A stretch of DNA of 64,000 nt from assembly GCA_947044365.1 (NCBI GenBank), contig OX345636.1, forward strand, positions 25,471,466 through 25,535,465. The letters run 5' to 3'. The notes beneath the pieces were generated by a model, which was given only the letters and a program-made list of their open reading frames with translations, did not search any database and was not told where the DNA came from. The translations under genes were made by a program, and so were the position numbers. This DNA comes from Petrosia ficiformis (taxonomy: Eukaryota > Porifera > Demospongiae > Haplosclerida > Petrosiidae). This document shows, one piece after another, positions 33,671 through 58,013 of this stretch. Within the stretch, counting starts at the first letter, position 1. Each line of letters opens with the position of its first letter.

Positions 33671-35940
33671 CTGCTATCTGAGTCAAGTTTATGATGGGCT
33701 CTGGTTAAATATACAGATCATGTGACGGTAGACAGCTTTTCACATCATTACTATGTATAATAACTATTATTATACTATTATTTAAGTATTATATATGTAC
33801 ACTTTCATGTTTGAGGGAGTACTGTATTGCTATGACAGAGATACATGTCTTTAGCTCAGATATATGGGTGTGATTGGATTTTAAAAATTGATGTGACAAG
33901 TTAGCAAACAATTAAATTTTGTGCAAAACTAAAAAGAGTAGTGAAGAAATTGTGTAGAACAATTATTATTGCAATATAATTATGTTTTGTGTATAAATTA
34001 TAGAGAAAATGTGTATAAAATTTAATATTATTTTTAAAAATAGTGAAATGTATATAAAGAAAAGAAAAAGTCACTCATCTTTAATTTCTTTTCACCAATC
34101 AAAATATTCTTTAATAACTAAACGTTTCGATAGCTTCTCTACTACCTTTATCAATGGTATAATACAATACAAAAAATCAGTACATTTATATACTACTAAG
34201 AAAAACTAAAGTCACACGTAAATATTAAAGTCATGCTCCAGTGATTGTAGTGGTCACACGCAAACATCAAAGTCATGCTCCAATGATTGTAGTGGTGGAG
34301 CAGACTACATGAGAAGCAGTACCCTTCAGGTAGTGGACCTTTCTCCCTGTTCATGATATTTTTTTTAAAGAAAAAGTGAAGTGAAACAAAAATATATGCA
34401 CATATAAAAACAAATTCCAATCAGTTAAAGTTAACAAGAAACAAAAAGTAGAATGGTCCGGAAAGAATGACTTGCATAGGGTTGTCTTCTTCTAGCTAAT
34501 ACTTCGACAAGGAGCGTGCACGGTTAAGCTGCACGTGCAGGAATGTTATAATTAATTTTTTTTTCAGCCAAGTAGAGCTTCAGCAATTATAATTGTAAAT
34601 TTTATTAATTAATATCAAAGGTTTCTACCTTTTTTTTTCCTGATACATGTAGTTCTAAAGCAGTTCTATACTGCAAATAGAACTCACATTATTAAATTTA
34701 CTGCCTTACAATAAATCTGTTGATGTGTTTCATTCGTATGTAGCAATACTTTTTCATCAATCTCATGCCAGATCTGGGCATCTGATAAATACTATCAGTT
34801 GGTATTGATGAATTTGTAATAATTATTTTCCAACTTGTTACAACAGTCATATCATTATTGTAGCTAATAACACTATAAATAAAAGCAATCACACCAATTA
34901 TATTATTCACTTATGATTGACTCCATAATAATTTTTTTTTAATCCAATACATTTGGCACACTGCAGCGAGTCCATGTGCTAAATAAAGACATGCCTCTCA
35001 GTCATAGCAATACAGTACACCGTCCAACATAAAAAAGTGTATATATAATACTTATAATTAAATAATTATAATTATTTTATAAATAATAGCACATGTATAA
35101 TAATTGTTAGTAATGATGTGAAAAGAATTCATCTGTCCACCATCACATGATCTCTATATCTAACCAGGAGCCCATCCATCATAAACTTAACTTGTACACA
35201 GACAGCTGGATTATGAAGCTTTCTCAGATCTGTAACTGTTGTTGAATCAGTTTTGACAAATCATATATATATAATTATATATACTTATAATTATATATAA
35301 TATATATCTCCACTAGCAATCAGATATTGTTCTTCCGTGCCTATAATATTAAGCTCACCTTTATCAATTCCACTGTCTTTCTAACTAATACTGTAACATT
35401 GACTTGAAATATGCAAAATATATCTCTATACTGATGATAGGCTGTAAAGACTTCCCATGCATATATGCTAAAGCAGACACAGTTCCCCCATCTTCAAATT
35501 TGTGGACTCAGTTTTGTATATCTCCATTTGCAATCATCAACAGCTCAGTTACACCAGTTTAATAGCTTCAGTCTTCTGTTGTTGTTCGTCGTCCAACCAT
35601 TCAACTGTCTTTCTAACATTGACTTGAGCCATGCAAAGTACATCTCTCTCTCTGACTATACTGAGTACTGAATGGCCATAGCTACTATATAGCTCTCAGT
35701 TTAAAATATTAAATGGTCATAGTATAGTTGTGTGTAGTCTTGAAAGCCTATCTCTTAGCAAAACAGCTTCGAGGTCATTGAAATTATCTCAGTTCTATGT
35801 GACCCACATGCAGTAAAACTGTTATTACCAAACTAAAAGTGACACAAGCCTCAAAATACATCACAAGATTTGCTGTGAGACGATAAATCTTATGCTACAA
35901 TTTCTATTTGCAGTAGAAAAACAGCTTTAGAGTTATCAGG
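33671..35940. other. AT-rich intergenic spacer
   Basis: About 2.3 kb without a supportable gene. A short direct repeat GTCACACGYAAAYATYAAAGTCATGCTCCARTGATTG lies at 34212-34295 (two units). A (TA)-rich palindromic stretch lies at 35264-35310. Small ORFs under 80 codons look like chance. Confidence 0.5.
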
Positions 35941-35964
35941 AAGAAAAGAAAAAAAGCACAGAAA

Positions 35965-36064
35965 AAACCAAAGGCGGGAAAAGAACAATGGAAATCTTTG
36001 AGTAAATTTCATTGGCTAAAAAGATTAAAACAAAAGGCGGGAAAATTTAGTATAAAAAGCAGTG
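35965..36064 (+). promoter_or_regulatory. TATA/CCAAT/E2F-like promoter
   Basis: Two copies of AAAGGCGGGAAAA (about 35970 and 36034), the core of E2F sites, flank ATTGG (inverted CCAAT, about 36010). A TATA box TATAAAAAG follows at about 36050. This spacing is reminiscent of S-phase genes such as histones. Transcription would start near 36080, over the small basic ORF. Inferred from motifs only. Confidence 0.4.
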
Positions 36065-36074
36065 CATCTCAAAT

Positions 36075-36221
36075 ATGCGACATTTGTGGCTCAAAGAGCC
36101 GAAGAGGTCAAGAAGTGGATCAAGACTGCGCAAGACCAAGAAGTGGATAGATGGATCAAGATTCAAGAAAGCAAGACCCAAGAAGCAATCACTATACCGA
36201 TGCCCAGGTTGGGGACGATGA
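36075..36221 (+). CDS. 48-codon, highly basic ORF downstream of the TATA promoter
   Basis: ATG at 36075, stop at 36219-36221. 18 of 48 residues are Lys or Arg, with runs such as KEPKRSRSGSRLRKTKKW and RPKKQSLYRCPGWGR. Such a composition occurs in protamine- or histone-tail-like chromatin proteins, but the ORF is short, the underlying DNA is internally repetitive (AAGAAGTGGAT / GGATCAAGA repeats), and I recognise no homologue. It lies about 25 bases after the TATA box, so a leader would be almost absent. It may be chance. Confidence 0.25.
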   Translation: MRHLWLKEPKRSRSGSRLRKTKKWIDGSRFKKARPKKQSLYRCPGWGR

Positions 36222-36806
36222 AGGTCTCTTAAATTAAAGTCACTAGATGGATCAAGATTAAAAAGAAAGCAAGAAGCAATCACTATACCGATGCCCAGGT
36301 TGGGGATGCCAAAGGTCTCTTCAATTCACTATGGATCATAATACTACAACCACAGGTCAATCTTTCCATGCGTGTGTCACTATAATTTATGTTTAAAAGT
36401 ATATTGTATAATTTGCATACTGTTTTACTCTCTCTATACAGGCACTCTACCTATCCATCTAATCTATCCACTCTCTTTTCTCTTAAAAGGTGAATTTTTT
36501 TTTGTGTCTATTTCTCTTTTCTACTCTATTTTTTCCATTCTTTGTTAATTTTTTGAACTGTTCATTTACTACTTTTCCTTCCACACAGGTCTGTTTCTGT
36601 GACTTGCTGCAGCTTTTATGCTCCTCACTTGGAATTCGTGTACTCATTTCTCCTCCATTCCTACAATCAGGGTTGGCTAGCCACCCATTTTAATTTTTTA
36701 TTTTATTTTTTTTTGTGGTGGCTAGTCCAGCCTTGGTTGTAGGAATGCAGGACAATGAGTATACCGATGCCCAGGTTGGGGACGCCGGAGGTCTCTTCAA
36801 GTCACT
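36183..36806 (+). repeat. three dispersed copies of a block of about 50 bp
   Basis: CTATACCGATGCCCAGGTTG followed by GGGAYGMYGRAGGTCTCTTCAA occurs at about 36192-36236, 36283-36331 and 36759-36806. Copies 2 and 3 share an open frame (YTDAQVGDA.GLF.SL) that copy 1 breaks. Between copies 2 and 3, at about 36655-36750, an imperfect hairpin has arms ATTCCTACAATCAGGGTTGG and its inverse around a T-rich loop. Confidence 0.65.
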
Positions 36807-36825
36807 AGATCCAGCACCGTGTGGG

Positions 36826-36995
36826 GCAATTCCAGCCTACCTCATCCAGTGCTCCAGTTCCAATTAATCTTCCTGATGCAGTCTGTCTCATCCACTGCTC
36901 CGGTTCCATCCTACATTATCCTGTGTTCCAGTTGCAGTCTACCACATCCAGTACTCCAATTCCAGTCTACCACATACAGTACTCCAGCCCAGAAG
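36826..36995 (+). repeat. degenerate tandem repeat, unit about 28-32 bp
   Basis: About six units of the type CAGTCTACCACATCCAGTRCTCCARTTC. Conservation between units is moderate. Confidence 0.6.
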
Positions 36996-37055
36996 ACCTT
37001 TAGTTTAGTTTTTTCCTGCTTTTATACATTTTTTCTTTCAAATTTCACTTTATGA

Positions 37056-37237
37056 ATAATAATTAATTTGTTTAAAATAATATACACCACTATTTTTTTT
37101 TAAATGTTAATATTTCATATTTTATTTATTATACACTATTTGTCTTAATTATTATTATACACTACTATTGTCACAGTGTTGTCTTGTGATTCAGACTTTA
37201 CAGAATAATTGTTTCACAATGACCTCAAATTTAGAAT
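37056..37237. other. AT-rich spacer
   Basis: No feature seen. Confidence 0.4.
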
Positions 37238-37460
37238 ATGATGACTTTATACGTAATATAGTGTATAGTTTAATGTCATAAGGTTGATACATGATACTGC
37301 AACTCAATAATGAAGCAATGGATTGAAATTTGACATATACAAAGAAGGACAATTATAATTATGAAAATAGTGCAGGTAAAAAGATTGTTGGTCATTCAAA
37401 ACTAAAATTATGAATATTTTTGTGAGGTCAGGTTAAATGACCTTTAATTGTGGTGTACTT
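37238..37460 (+). repeat. dispersed repeat family B, copy 2
   Basis: Close match to 8752-8975. The sequence just after it (about 37545-37590, TTTAATTTTGACACCAATCCC) also resembles the inverse of about 33470-33500. The family may therefore be longer than the shared core. Confidence 0.65.
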
Positions 37461-37899
37461 TTGTATGGCTTAAAAAAAAGATGAAAAAGAGATGTGAAAA
37501 TTTATTTTATTACATTTTAAAATTTTGAAAACACAGAAGTTTTCTTTTCAAGAAAAAAGATGTTTAATTTTGACACCAATCCCTCTGCCTGCCATGTTTG
37601 TCCAAACAGTCTATGAATACACTTTATAAAAATAAACTAGCTCATGCACTAATCAGAAGTTGTGCCGAATGACACAGCCTACTGTGCTAGTCTGTGCAAA
37701 GAACAAGCTGTTTCCTGACATTCATCAGAGCTAAGAGGTTATACTTCGACAGTGGGAACCCCTCTATTCCAAACATCCTGGGACAAATATAAGTGTCCAG
37801 GTGTCGTCATTTCAGGGATTATAAAGCACAGTTTTGGGACTTTTGTAGGTGTCCCTGCACCAAAATGATAATTAACATACTTCAAATTCTTAATGGTTC

Positions 37900-38629
37900 T
37901 AACATTTGCGCATGCTCGTAATATTGGCCACACCTCGATTTTCAAAATCGCGGCAGCTCAAGCCCAAGCCTCACTCTTTCTCTTCATTCAAACAACTGAA
38001 CTGTAAGTTGTATATAAATATATAACAACTTTATATCCATACTAACTCTGTTCTGTTCTGTTGTTGGTGAACAGTATTAATTAATTCTAGCCTTGACACA
38101 CTATTTTGGGGCGACATAGAGAACTGATTATGCAGTCAGGAGTCTAACAATATATATATATATATATTCCTATAACTTTTAACTATGCATATCCGTAAGA
38201 CAGATTATACTAAGATGTAGTTACAAGTAGAGCTTCTAAGGGCACTGAATATGTCGATTTAAATTATAAGATGTCCTGTGTCCACTCTGTCTTCCCCCTC
38301 AAGACACCATATTAGGTTGCTAGAGATACCGAATTGCTAATACCAACCAAGAAATTCAAATAAGAATATTATACAGTTATTTTGTTGCAAGGAGTTAGAT
38401 ATTATTACATAATCATTCAACATTTGTGTGTAGCTAAGTAACTTGTATGAGTTGCTATAAGTACACGTATCTATCCTTGTTTACACCACAAATTGTGACA
38501 TAAGAAGGAAAAATGTGCGTGTACAACTCTGGTGAATTTTAATATCTGAAATGAAAGTTCCAAGATGAGACATTTACAAGTACAGTGTAGTTATTATCTT
38601 TGTTTCCTTCAGATAAAATATTTATTAAA
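37900..38629 (+). promoter_or_regulatory. 5' region of the PLK1 gene
   Basis: About 730 bases before the PLK1 ATG. GATTTTCAAAATCGCGGCAG at about 37936-37955 combines a reversed CHR-like TTTGAA-type core with a CGCGG box, elements known to time G2/M genes such as PLK1 in vertebrates. The match is loose. An AG acceptor at 38611-38612 (CTTCAG) in front of the ATG suggests a non-coding first exon spliced in from upstream. Confidence 0.3.
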
Positions 38630-50127
<11,498 letters not shown>

Positions 50128-51260
50128 TCGTTACTGCATACATATATAACAATTTACATTTTGAAAGTCTGTAACTTATTCATTAACTATTACTTGTAAT
50201 AATATTATCATGTAGTGTGTTACCAATGATGTATATCCCTCATACTTTTGCTGAGGAAGTAAAACTATTATTACTTGTACTTTTTTTAAAAATCTAATTG
50301 TATTATGTTGCATGCAGGTTAGAATTTCATGATATTTAATAGTTGGTATCAATTATTATAGTGATTTGGAGGAGTTACAGGGTGTGATTATAAGCAATTA
50401 TACACAATGGTCCATAGGTAACTACCGCAGCAACCTTTACAGAGTTATATCATACTTGTGCAATCAGTATGAAGTACATGTACATCCAGGCATGGGGGCA
50501 AGTACATTTGTATGGACTTAGATAAAGTATGTGTATCATGTACTACAAAAAAGTCCAGATGATTGCTTTGCTGATGGCACTAGTGTCTCTACCTTTCTAT
50601 GTACTGTGAAAACTGGGGTCTCATTGAGTATGTGTAATTGCAGTCTTTTAAGTCATGCCTGTGATGAAACTGAAGTACTCTGTCAAGATTCTAAATGATA
50701 CGTGTCTGAAACTCAACAACTCAGTTATACTTATTTGTTAATCACTCTTTCATCATCTCTATGTTTCTCTGCTACATACATGTATTAGATACAACAGAAA
50801 GTCTTGTCCCCAGCTGCACCCCCTCTAAACTTGGGGTCCACCTGTGGATGAGAATATATATGTACAACAACAGATAGTGCTCTTTCACGTACCAGATGGT
50901 ATTCGCGAGCAGCAAACGAAATTTTACGAGGGGGGTGGTCAACACATCACGCATTAAAGATGGACGTACACGTACACACCTTGATTATAATTGATGAGCT
51001 CAGCGCTATAATCAGTATATATACTTCAAATATATATTATGCTTTTCTGTATAATTATGATATCTTTGTTGCATGCGTAAAGAATAGCTATGATTATGAA
51101 ACTGTACTCACATAATCTACTTTTAATAAGGTGTAAGCATATATATAATGATAAAAACACAACACTGTATAATTATAATTACAATACATATATTATGTAT
51201 ACCATGGTGTCAAAATGTTTATACTATAACAAAAATGAATCAACTCCAATAATAAATAAT
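50128..51260. other. intergenic region between PLK1 and the CABIT-SAM gene (convergent ends)
   Basis: 1.1 kb containing the 3' ends of two convergent genes. GTCTTGTCCCCAGCTGCACC at about 50800 resembles GTCTTGTCCCCAGCCACACC at about 45760, a short dispersed motif. No other feature is supportable. Confidence 0.5.
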
Positions 51261-53601
51261 TCATGAATGGATACTAGGATCTTTACTAAGTAGAGTAAAA
51301 GCTGACTGTTTTCCTTTTATAAACTGTAGTAGACGAATTCTATGAATTCTTGAAGAGATATTGAGCTCTTTCACGAGATCAGATTCATCAAGCTGGGTCA
51401 ACAATTCTCCTGTTATCTTTTCAGCTTGAAATGTGGCAATGTACTCTGTCATTCCCAAATGCTGGAGTATTTGTATGATCTATTGAAACACAGTTCAATT
51501 TAATAACATATTCATGAAAGTGCAATTATCATCTCTTTAAGTAGTTATTTCTTTAATTGAAACCAACCCGCAAAAACGTTCATTCACTACTCTACGATGC
51601 TTATGTCAATGAAATGCAGAGTGTTTAGTGGGGGGAAGATAAACACATTTAATAAGTTTTGATTATCTATTGTCCATGCACCAATCATGTGCCTCATAAC
51701 AAAAAATGCATAACAATATCAATGAGTTCACTGTTTACTCAACTGTATAATAGTAGCAATGCAACTATTATATGTTGTTGAGTGAGTGGGTTAAAACTGT
51801 GTACATAACGTATTGTGAATGTAATCTAAACTGTAAAATATTAATACATTGTTATTCTTTTAATGAAGAGCTCACATGTTTATTGTTTAATGTTTCAAAG
51901 TATTTCAGGTTAGCTTCTTGAATAGCCTTCTCATCTTCTCCTCCAGAACTTGACCCAATACCTGTATCATTGCTTGTGATGACATCTGAAGGCATTGATG
52001 GTGTCTTTGGGTATGTTCTAGGAGGAACAAGTGGTTGGTAATCATCAAAACTACTATGAAGCATATTTCCTTCAATGCTGCCAACTGTTTTATGAACTTT
52101 AGCAAACTGTGACTCTACTTTTGCTTGCCAGTCTCGCAAATCAACAAATTTTTTATTCATCTCTGTAAAAAGAGAGTTAATTGTTTGTTTTTTTTAATCC
52201 ATGAAAAGTAAAACACTTACACTCGCACTATCTACTATTAATGTTTTAATAATTTAATATCTTACCTACAACCATGTCAAAAGCTGTCTCTGCCAGTTGA
52301 TCATTGGAATTTTCACTCCCATTTTGCTTTTTTGTTCCTGCTTGTAACTTTAGTTTCTCTTTTAATAGTTGTAATTCAGCAAGAACAGTTTGCATGGCAT
52401 CTTCTACAATTTCGAGTCTGGAGACAATATTTGATGATGTCTTCCCATTGTTTAGGCTGTCAGAAATCTTTTTTGTAGACAGCTTTTGAAGGGGAAGATA
52501 TTTTTGTAGTGCAATGGGACAAATAATTCGACTGCAAGTAATCACCTCCTCGTTAGAAATTTCTTCATAAAACAATAGTTGAGTGTTACTATTGTTTTTG
52601 AGTGATGCTGATGAGCATTCAGCAAGTAATCCTAGTTTAACCTCATTGTAGTTAAAACTTTTGAAATACTCTGCGCTTGTGATGCATAGATTTTCGTGAT
52701 CTGATTTTGGAATGACAACTTGTTTCAAGTCAATGTCGAAATTTGCTGGTAAAGCAAACAGGACTTTTTCACTAAACATCTCACGACTGCATATAACAGT
52801 TGTTTCATCCGCTTTCTTTGTCAAACAAATTATAGAATTGTTGGCAAGTTCTTTTGGTAATATGCTTGATTTAGATTTGCTTGGATGTTCAATGATGGCT
52901 AGAAATGGGCATGATGATGACATATACTGCATCATTGAACTAAGAGGAAGGAAAACACGATTTGGTCTGGTTGAAAACTGTACATTCCAATCTTCCCGAA
53001 TAAACTTGGGAAGGCCACTGGAGACTTGAGTACATTTTAAGAACTTTTTTTTCCCTAATCTCACTTCACCCACCACATATAAGATCTCTTCAGGTTCAAC
53101 AGCATATTGAGGATCTTTATCTACATGCCCCTGAACAACAGCAACTAATTTTGGATGGACTGGTGCATCAAGTAGCATTGAGGGACTCGTGAAAAGGTAA
53201 CCTTTCATAGCATCTGGCAAATTCCGATGTGGGTTATAGATAAGACCAAAATTGAATGATGAGCCTAGTGGCACTTTATATAGCACACGACTCTGTGTTT
53301 CAAGAAGAACATACTCTAATTGATGAACAAAATGTGCACTTAATTCTTCATCTTCACTAAAAGTAGAATAAGCTTCAGCGCCATAGTTACCGCTACTAAC
53401 TATAAAATTCAGTGGTAAACCTTCTCTTAAGCTGTCTAACACGAACTGTGGAGACACATTTCGTTTTTGTGTTCTTGGAAGTGGTAGTGGTGGTGGTATA
53501 TTAAGTTTATATGAAATTTGTGATTTCGACCTCCTAACTGGATATCCTTTTGTTGAAGTGAAAATTGGCTCAGAGTAGTCATGTTCTGGTGAGGCACTCA
53601 T
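51261..53601 (-). CDS. CABIT-SAM adaptor protein A (GAREM-like), 3 exons, 613 aa
   Basis: Exons on the minus strand: 53601-52266, 52162-51876, 51479-51261; phases 1 and 0 match and the ORF closes at a TGA. Order: N-terminal tail with DYSEPIF and an SH3-ligand-like PPPLPLPR (about residues 35-43); CABIT-type region (about 50-300, FVLDSLREGLPLNFIVSSG ... FSTRPNRVFLPLS, with the shared FxTRPxxxxLP block); weaker second half; a predicted coiled coil (IVEDAMQTVLAELQLLKEKL, about 395-425); linker with DDYQPLVPPRTYP; C-terminal SAM domain (IIQILQHLGMTEYIATFQ ... LLQFIKG, about 542-605). In vertebrates this order occurs in GAREM adaptors, which link receptor tyrosine kinases to GRB2 and ERK. A similar role is inferred, not shown. 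Confidence 0.85.
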
Positions 53602-54977
53602 CGTCTTACAATCACCTCAGTCTGCTTGAAGATAATGAGTACTATATACTCTAACTGCTTTTAAATTTATTGACAATAGCACGATTTGTTTATTTTGGAG
53701 AAAAATAATATTGAAATTGTATGCTCACAATTAAAACAAAAACTTAGTTACATTATATCTGTTTGTTTTGCAAACATACAAGGATGTGTTATTGGTGTAC
53801 TATATGTATTAATTAATAGGATATACTGTTTACTTAAAATAGTATGAATGCACCCACATGTACAGTGTATTATTACCCTGTGATGGGAAATAATAATTCA
53901 TTAGCAGAATCATTGAATGATGAAAAATAAATAGTTCATTTGTATTGCTCAGGAACACTGATAAAAAAACATTAGTATTTTCATCTAAAAAATCCAATTC
54001 TAGAGAGAGAGATTGATTATTCCCTACAACTTATATAGTTTTTAATCTATTATCCACACACTATGCCAAGTGCCAACAAATGTTTTCTTATTGTCTTGCC
54101 TAAAAGCTGGCACTAGTTAGTTTGGGGTAGTAGCACTTCTAGTCTTGTGAGAATATTAGGTAACAGACACGCAAACAAAGATGGAACCGTTACTCTCTGC
54201 CTATGTTGCTCAATATTTAGTAGTGGCATTGTATACAATGACTATACTATGTATTCAAACAATTATAATGACTGTATATATAATGAGGAACAGTTGTGGA
54301 TATAACAGACTGTGAAATGGAGATATATACAGCTGGATTTACCCAGCCTACATACTTCAGCCTTCATTTGTAGTGTGTGATGGACTCAATCACATATGTT
54401 CAGTAATAATCATTAAAGTATTCAGAATATTTTTAAATCAATTTTTGGTCGATTGAACTTAGCCAAATAGAATCCCTCCCAAGTGATGGACTAACTCACC
54501 TGGATGAATAATAATTAAGGTAAATTTCTGCTTTTCATGTATAATATTAAAGTTATGCTACAAAAATATTCTACTTGAAGATAAATCAAACCTGAAAGAT
54601 ATTAATTTTAAATAGAATGCGTGTTAAATATGATTATGTATATGACAATGTTAGCTACCATTATACGTCATTGGATGTACTTCCTCATGTATAAGAATTT
54701 GTTGCCATTACTCTATTGGGTGTATTCGTTTAAAATAATACACAACAGGTTTCATTGTTATTTATTTTCAAATTTTCCACATGCTCAGCAGTAATCAAAA
54801 CTATATACTTTAATGCTGTTTATTCTTATGTTGTGCACTTCTTCAAAACAAACACAATGACTATTTGTTTCATTATGTATGAAGGATATGCTGCTTATAT
54901 TTACAGCTTAACATAACACAAGTGCATTAGATTGGACTGAGTAACATCTGAGTGTATTCGGTAATTTAGCTGTTGAT
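53602..54977. promoter_or_regulatory. shared upstream region of two divergent CABIT-SAM genes
   Basis: 1.38 kb between the two start codons, AT-rich, without ORFs or recognised repeats. The two genes point away from each other, so promoters of both must lie here unless there are unseen upstream exons. I see no clear TATA or CpG-rich core. Confidence 0.5.
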
Positions 54978-57900
54978 ATGAGCAAGCCACCAAAGCAACC
55001 ATACTCTCATCTCAATACCACCTTTCCTAAGAGTAAGTAAAAGAAAGTTCATGTATTGTTTATCAATGTAAAGCCATGTCATTAATAATTTTACTTTTAA
55101 GAGGTTACAATTTAATTTTAGATGATGATATTTCCATACAAACAAGACGAAAGGATTATAGTCAGTTACAAGATGTTAATTTCAATGAATCATACTATTG
55201 CAATGTGGGTATGGAATCAGATACGATATATGAAGATCATGACTTCACTTATGAATCTGATGACAGTTATGTTTCAGTTGAAACAAGTGACCCACCTCTC
55301 CCTCCTCAGAAAGGTTTGGCTATTTCTTTTCCCCCCAGAAGTAGCTACAATCACTTAAATCAACCATTTAAAACAAAGACAAGTGATGACACACCAGCTG
55401 CAGTAACAAAATTGCCTCAAAAACCTCAATCCAAAATGCCCACAAATAAACAAATGAATTTTTTTGCTGATCTATCAACATCACTTCAAAGGTACCATAA
55501 TGATCACACGGATCATAAATATACACCAGTATATGATGATGAATCAAATAATAATGAAGACCCGGAATATGCTGAGGCTAGAGATATCGGTTCACAGAGG
55601 TCATGTCTCCCTTTAATGCAACATTATGAGGAACTTCCAGACATTGGTGGACCCCAGCTATCTGAAACACCTCCTCCTGCTCCTCCTAGAATAATGCTGT
55701 CGCCACGAAATCCAGTTGAAAAGTTACCTTCGCCGATGAAAATAACTAGAAATCTCTTGACAACTGTTCCGGAAGTAACAGTAAAAATTCCACCATCTTC
55801 TCAAAACCACAGTAGAGAGCCAACTCTTGCACCATCAGAGGAATATATTGCTTCCTCTGATGAAATGAGTCTTGGAGATTTTGTATCCAAGTACCAAGAT
55901 GAATTCCCTGTTCGTGTTAGAGTATCTCGGGGTTATTATGGCACTTCAGATAAATGGTCGATATCTGAAGGTGAGTATTTCAATGTTCATTTCATAAAAT
56001 ACACTAAGGTAGTGTCAGCATCAGACAGTAGTTTTGGCCATTACACAATACCTATTAATTCATCTACTGAGTTTGGATACCTTTATATGCCACATGGAAA
56101 TGTGGACGCAGGCATAAGTGGGTATGATTTCTCAACCGTGGGTGAAATTCTACAAGCTGATCGCCCTCCAGTTTTGATAACAGCTATGCAAACATGGCAA
56201 AAAGGTAAATCCGAACAGAATTCGGTCAATTCACATGATGTGTTATTAGTGCTAGGAAGTAAAGGTCGTGTTAAACGATCACTAAAATGTTTGAATGTCA
56301 AAACTGGAAAGCAGAAGCTACTACAACAAACCTGTGGTGGTATGTTCACAACTCGACCTTATGAGACTCGTTTATTTCTTCCCGAGGTACTCAAACATTT
56401 CACATTGCCAGCAAAGTTTGTAATGTTCATCAATAAGGATGAGAATCCAGATTTACCATCAGATATATTTTCCCATCCAGTCAATCTGTCACATTGTAGC
56501 ATCGAAACGTCACTGATAGCCACTCAGTTGGATGAAAGGATAACCAAGGAATCTGCTCCATTGATTGAAATACCAATGGATCTAGATATTGCCGTTGAGA
56601 TTGTAACACCAAAAGCTGATGAAGTAGCACAGCTGTATGAAGAAACTGGCAGACTTTATCATACCTTGGACATAGCCTTGCTTCAGACCATCCCTTCAAA
56701 TATTGACAATCTTGGCAGTGACCCTATAGCAGCTGAAGCGTTAATTACATGTCACAAAGAGCATAAAAATGTCGGCATTGAAATACAACAACCACCACGA
56801 TATGGTATAGAATTCGGTAAAACTTCATCTAATTTACAGACGAGAGAAGGCTACTCCTATGCTAGATCGACTAAAGAAAATAACACAAAAACAAAGGTTG
56901 ATACAGAAAACAAATTATGTGCATTAGAACTAAACTTACAGCGTATGGACTCAACATTGAGATACTATACTGAGCAAATGGAAGGTCGGTAATAGTCATA
57001 CACATTGTCAATTATTACATCCCAATATAGCATGTCATTTTTTGTCAACTCAAAGTATTTTGTAACGTTCATTTTTTTGGTGGTGTCATATCAATAGCTC
57101 CCCATTTGATATCCAAAATATTTTCATTCATGCTTCCTCATTCACCTAACAAACAAATAATTTCTAGGAATCAATAAGTGTGGGTATATTGATTTTTTGC
57201 TTACAGGAATGTATAGTTTATAAATGATAACTGTGTTTTTCTTCCTTTTATTCTCAGACTTGCAACATCAGATTAATGAGCTCCATGTGGCTCATCAGAA
57301 ACTTCATGAACTGTGTAACAGTATGCAAAAAGAAATGGAAGGTTTTAAAAACACCAGTTTTCATCCCAATCCAAGTCCACAAATTTCTCCACCAAGGCCT
57401 CCTCCTTTCAAGAGCACAAAGAAATCACAAACTACAAATAAAGATAATTTTACTAAAAGCATTGCAGCATTGCAGCATCTTACACCAAACCAAGTAAGAG
57501 TATAGCATTTCACAGATTATTTAGAGTTCATTTGAATCAATAAATTAATTCTTCCTCTAAGAATTTCATTGTTTTGTTAAGAGCAGTATTATACAATTAA
57601 TCAAGTCTGCTTTTAGCATTGAGAAGCATCACATTCCATGACAATATGATTATTCTTTACACTGAAGTTTCCTACACTAAACAGTTTATCATTCATCACA
57701 TGTTCTACAAACTAAACATCAATTAAGTGTCGGTCATATCAATAAATAAACTGTTTATTAAATCATTGTACATAAACAAGAACTGAGTCTGATACAAACT
57801 GATAAATATTTCTCTTAATAGGTAATGAAGCTGCTGAAAGGGTTAGGCCTCCCACAGTATCAGCCAATGTTCCACACAAAACACATTGATGGCAAAAAGC

Positions 57901-58013
57901 TTGCCAAAATGGAAGAGAATGACTTGAGAAAGTTAGGTGTCGCTCTTGAACATCAAGGAAAGATAATGAATGTTATTAAAGGATATATAGCACCTCACAC
58001 TTTGTTGGATTAA
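54978..58013 (+). CDS. CABIT-SAM adaptor protein B (GAREM-like), 4 exons, 781 aa
   Basis: Exons 54978-55032, 55122-56984, 57258-57493, 57822-58013; phases 1, 1, 0 match. The start is MSKPPKQPYSHL in a short first exon; the second exon alone is also open further upstream, but an acceptor at 55120-55121 fits this start. N-terminal region is rich in candidate phosphotyrosines (YEDH, YVSV, YDDE, YAEA, YEEL) and SH3 ligands (PPLPPQK, PPPAPPR). CABIT about residues 267-515 (MSLGDFVSKYQDEFPVRVRV ... MFTTRPYETRLFLPEVL). Coiled coil about 620-665, Pro-rich PPRPPPFK, C-terminal SAM about 718-778 (LLKGLGLPQYQPMFHTKHI ... LRKLGVALEHQGKIMNVIKG). AATAAA lies at 58024, just after the stop. Known GAREM proteins recruit GRB2 through phosphotyrosine and proline motifs; the same is inferred here. 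Paralogue of the divergent gene at 51261-53601. Confidence 0.87.

Noticed and set aside
55076..55121. Upstream ATG of CABIT-SAM protein B at 55076
   Set aside because: The extra residues are hydrophobic and AT-rich intron-like; an acceptor at 55120-55121 joins in phase to a short first exon at 54978-55032.
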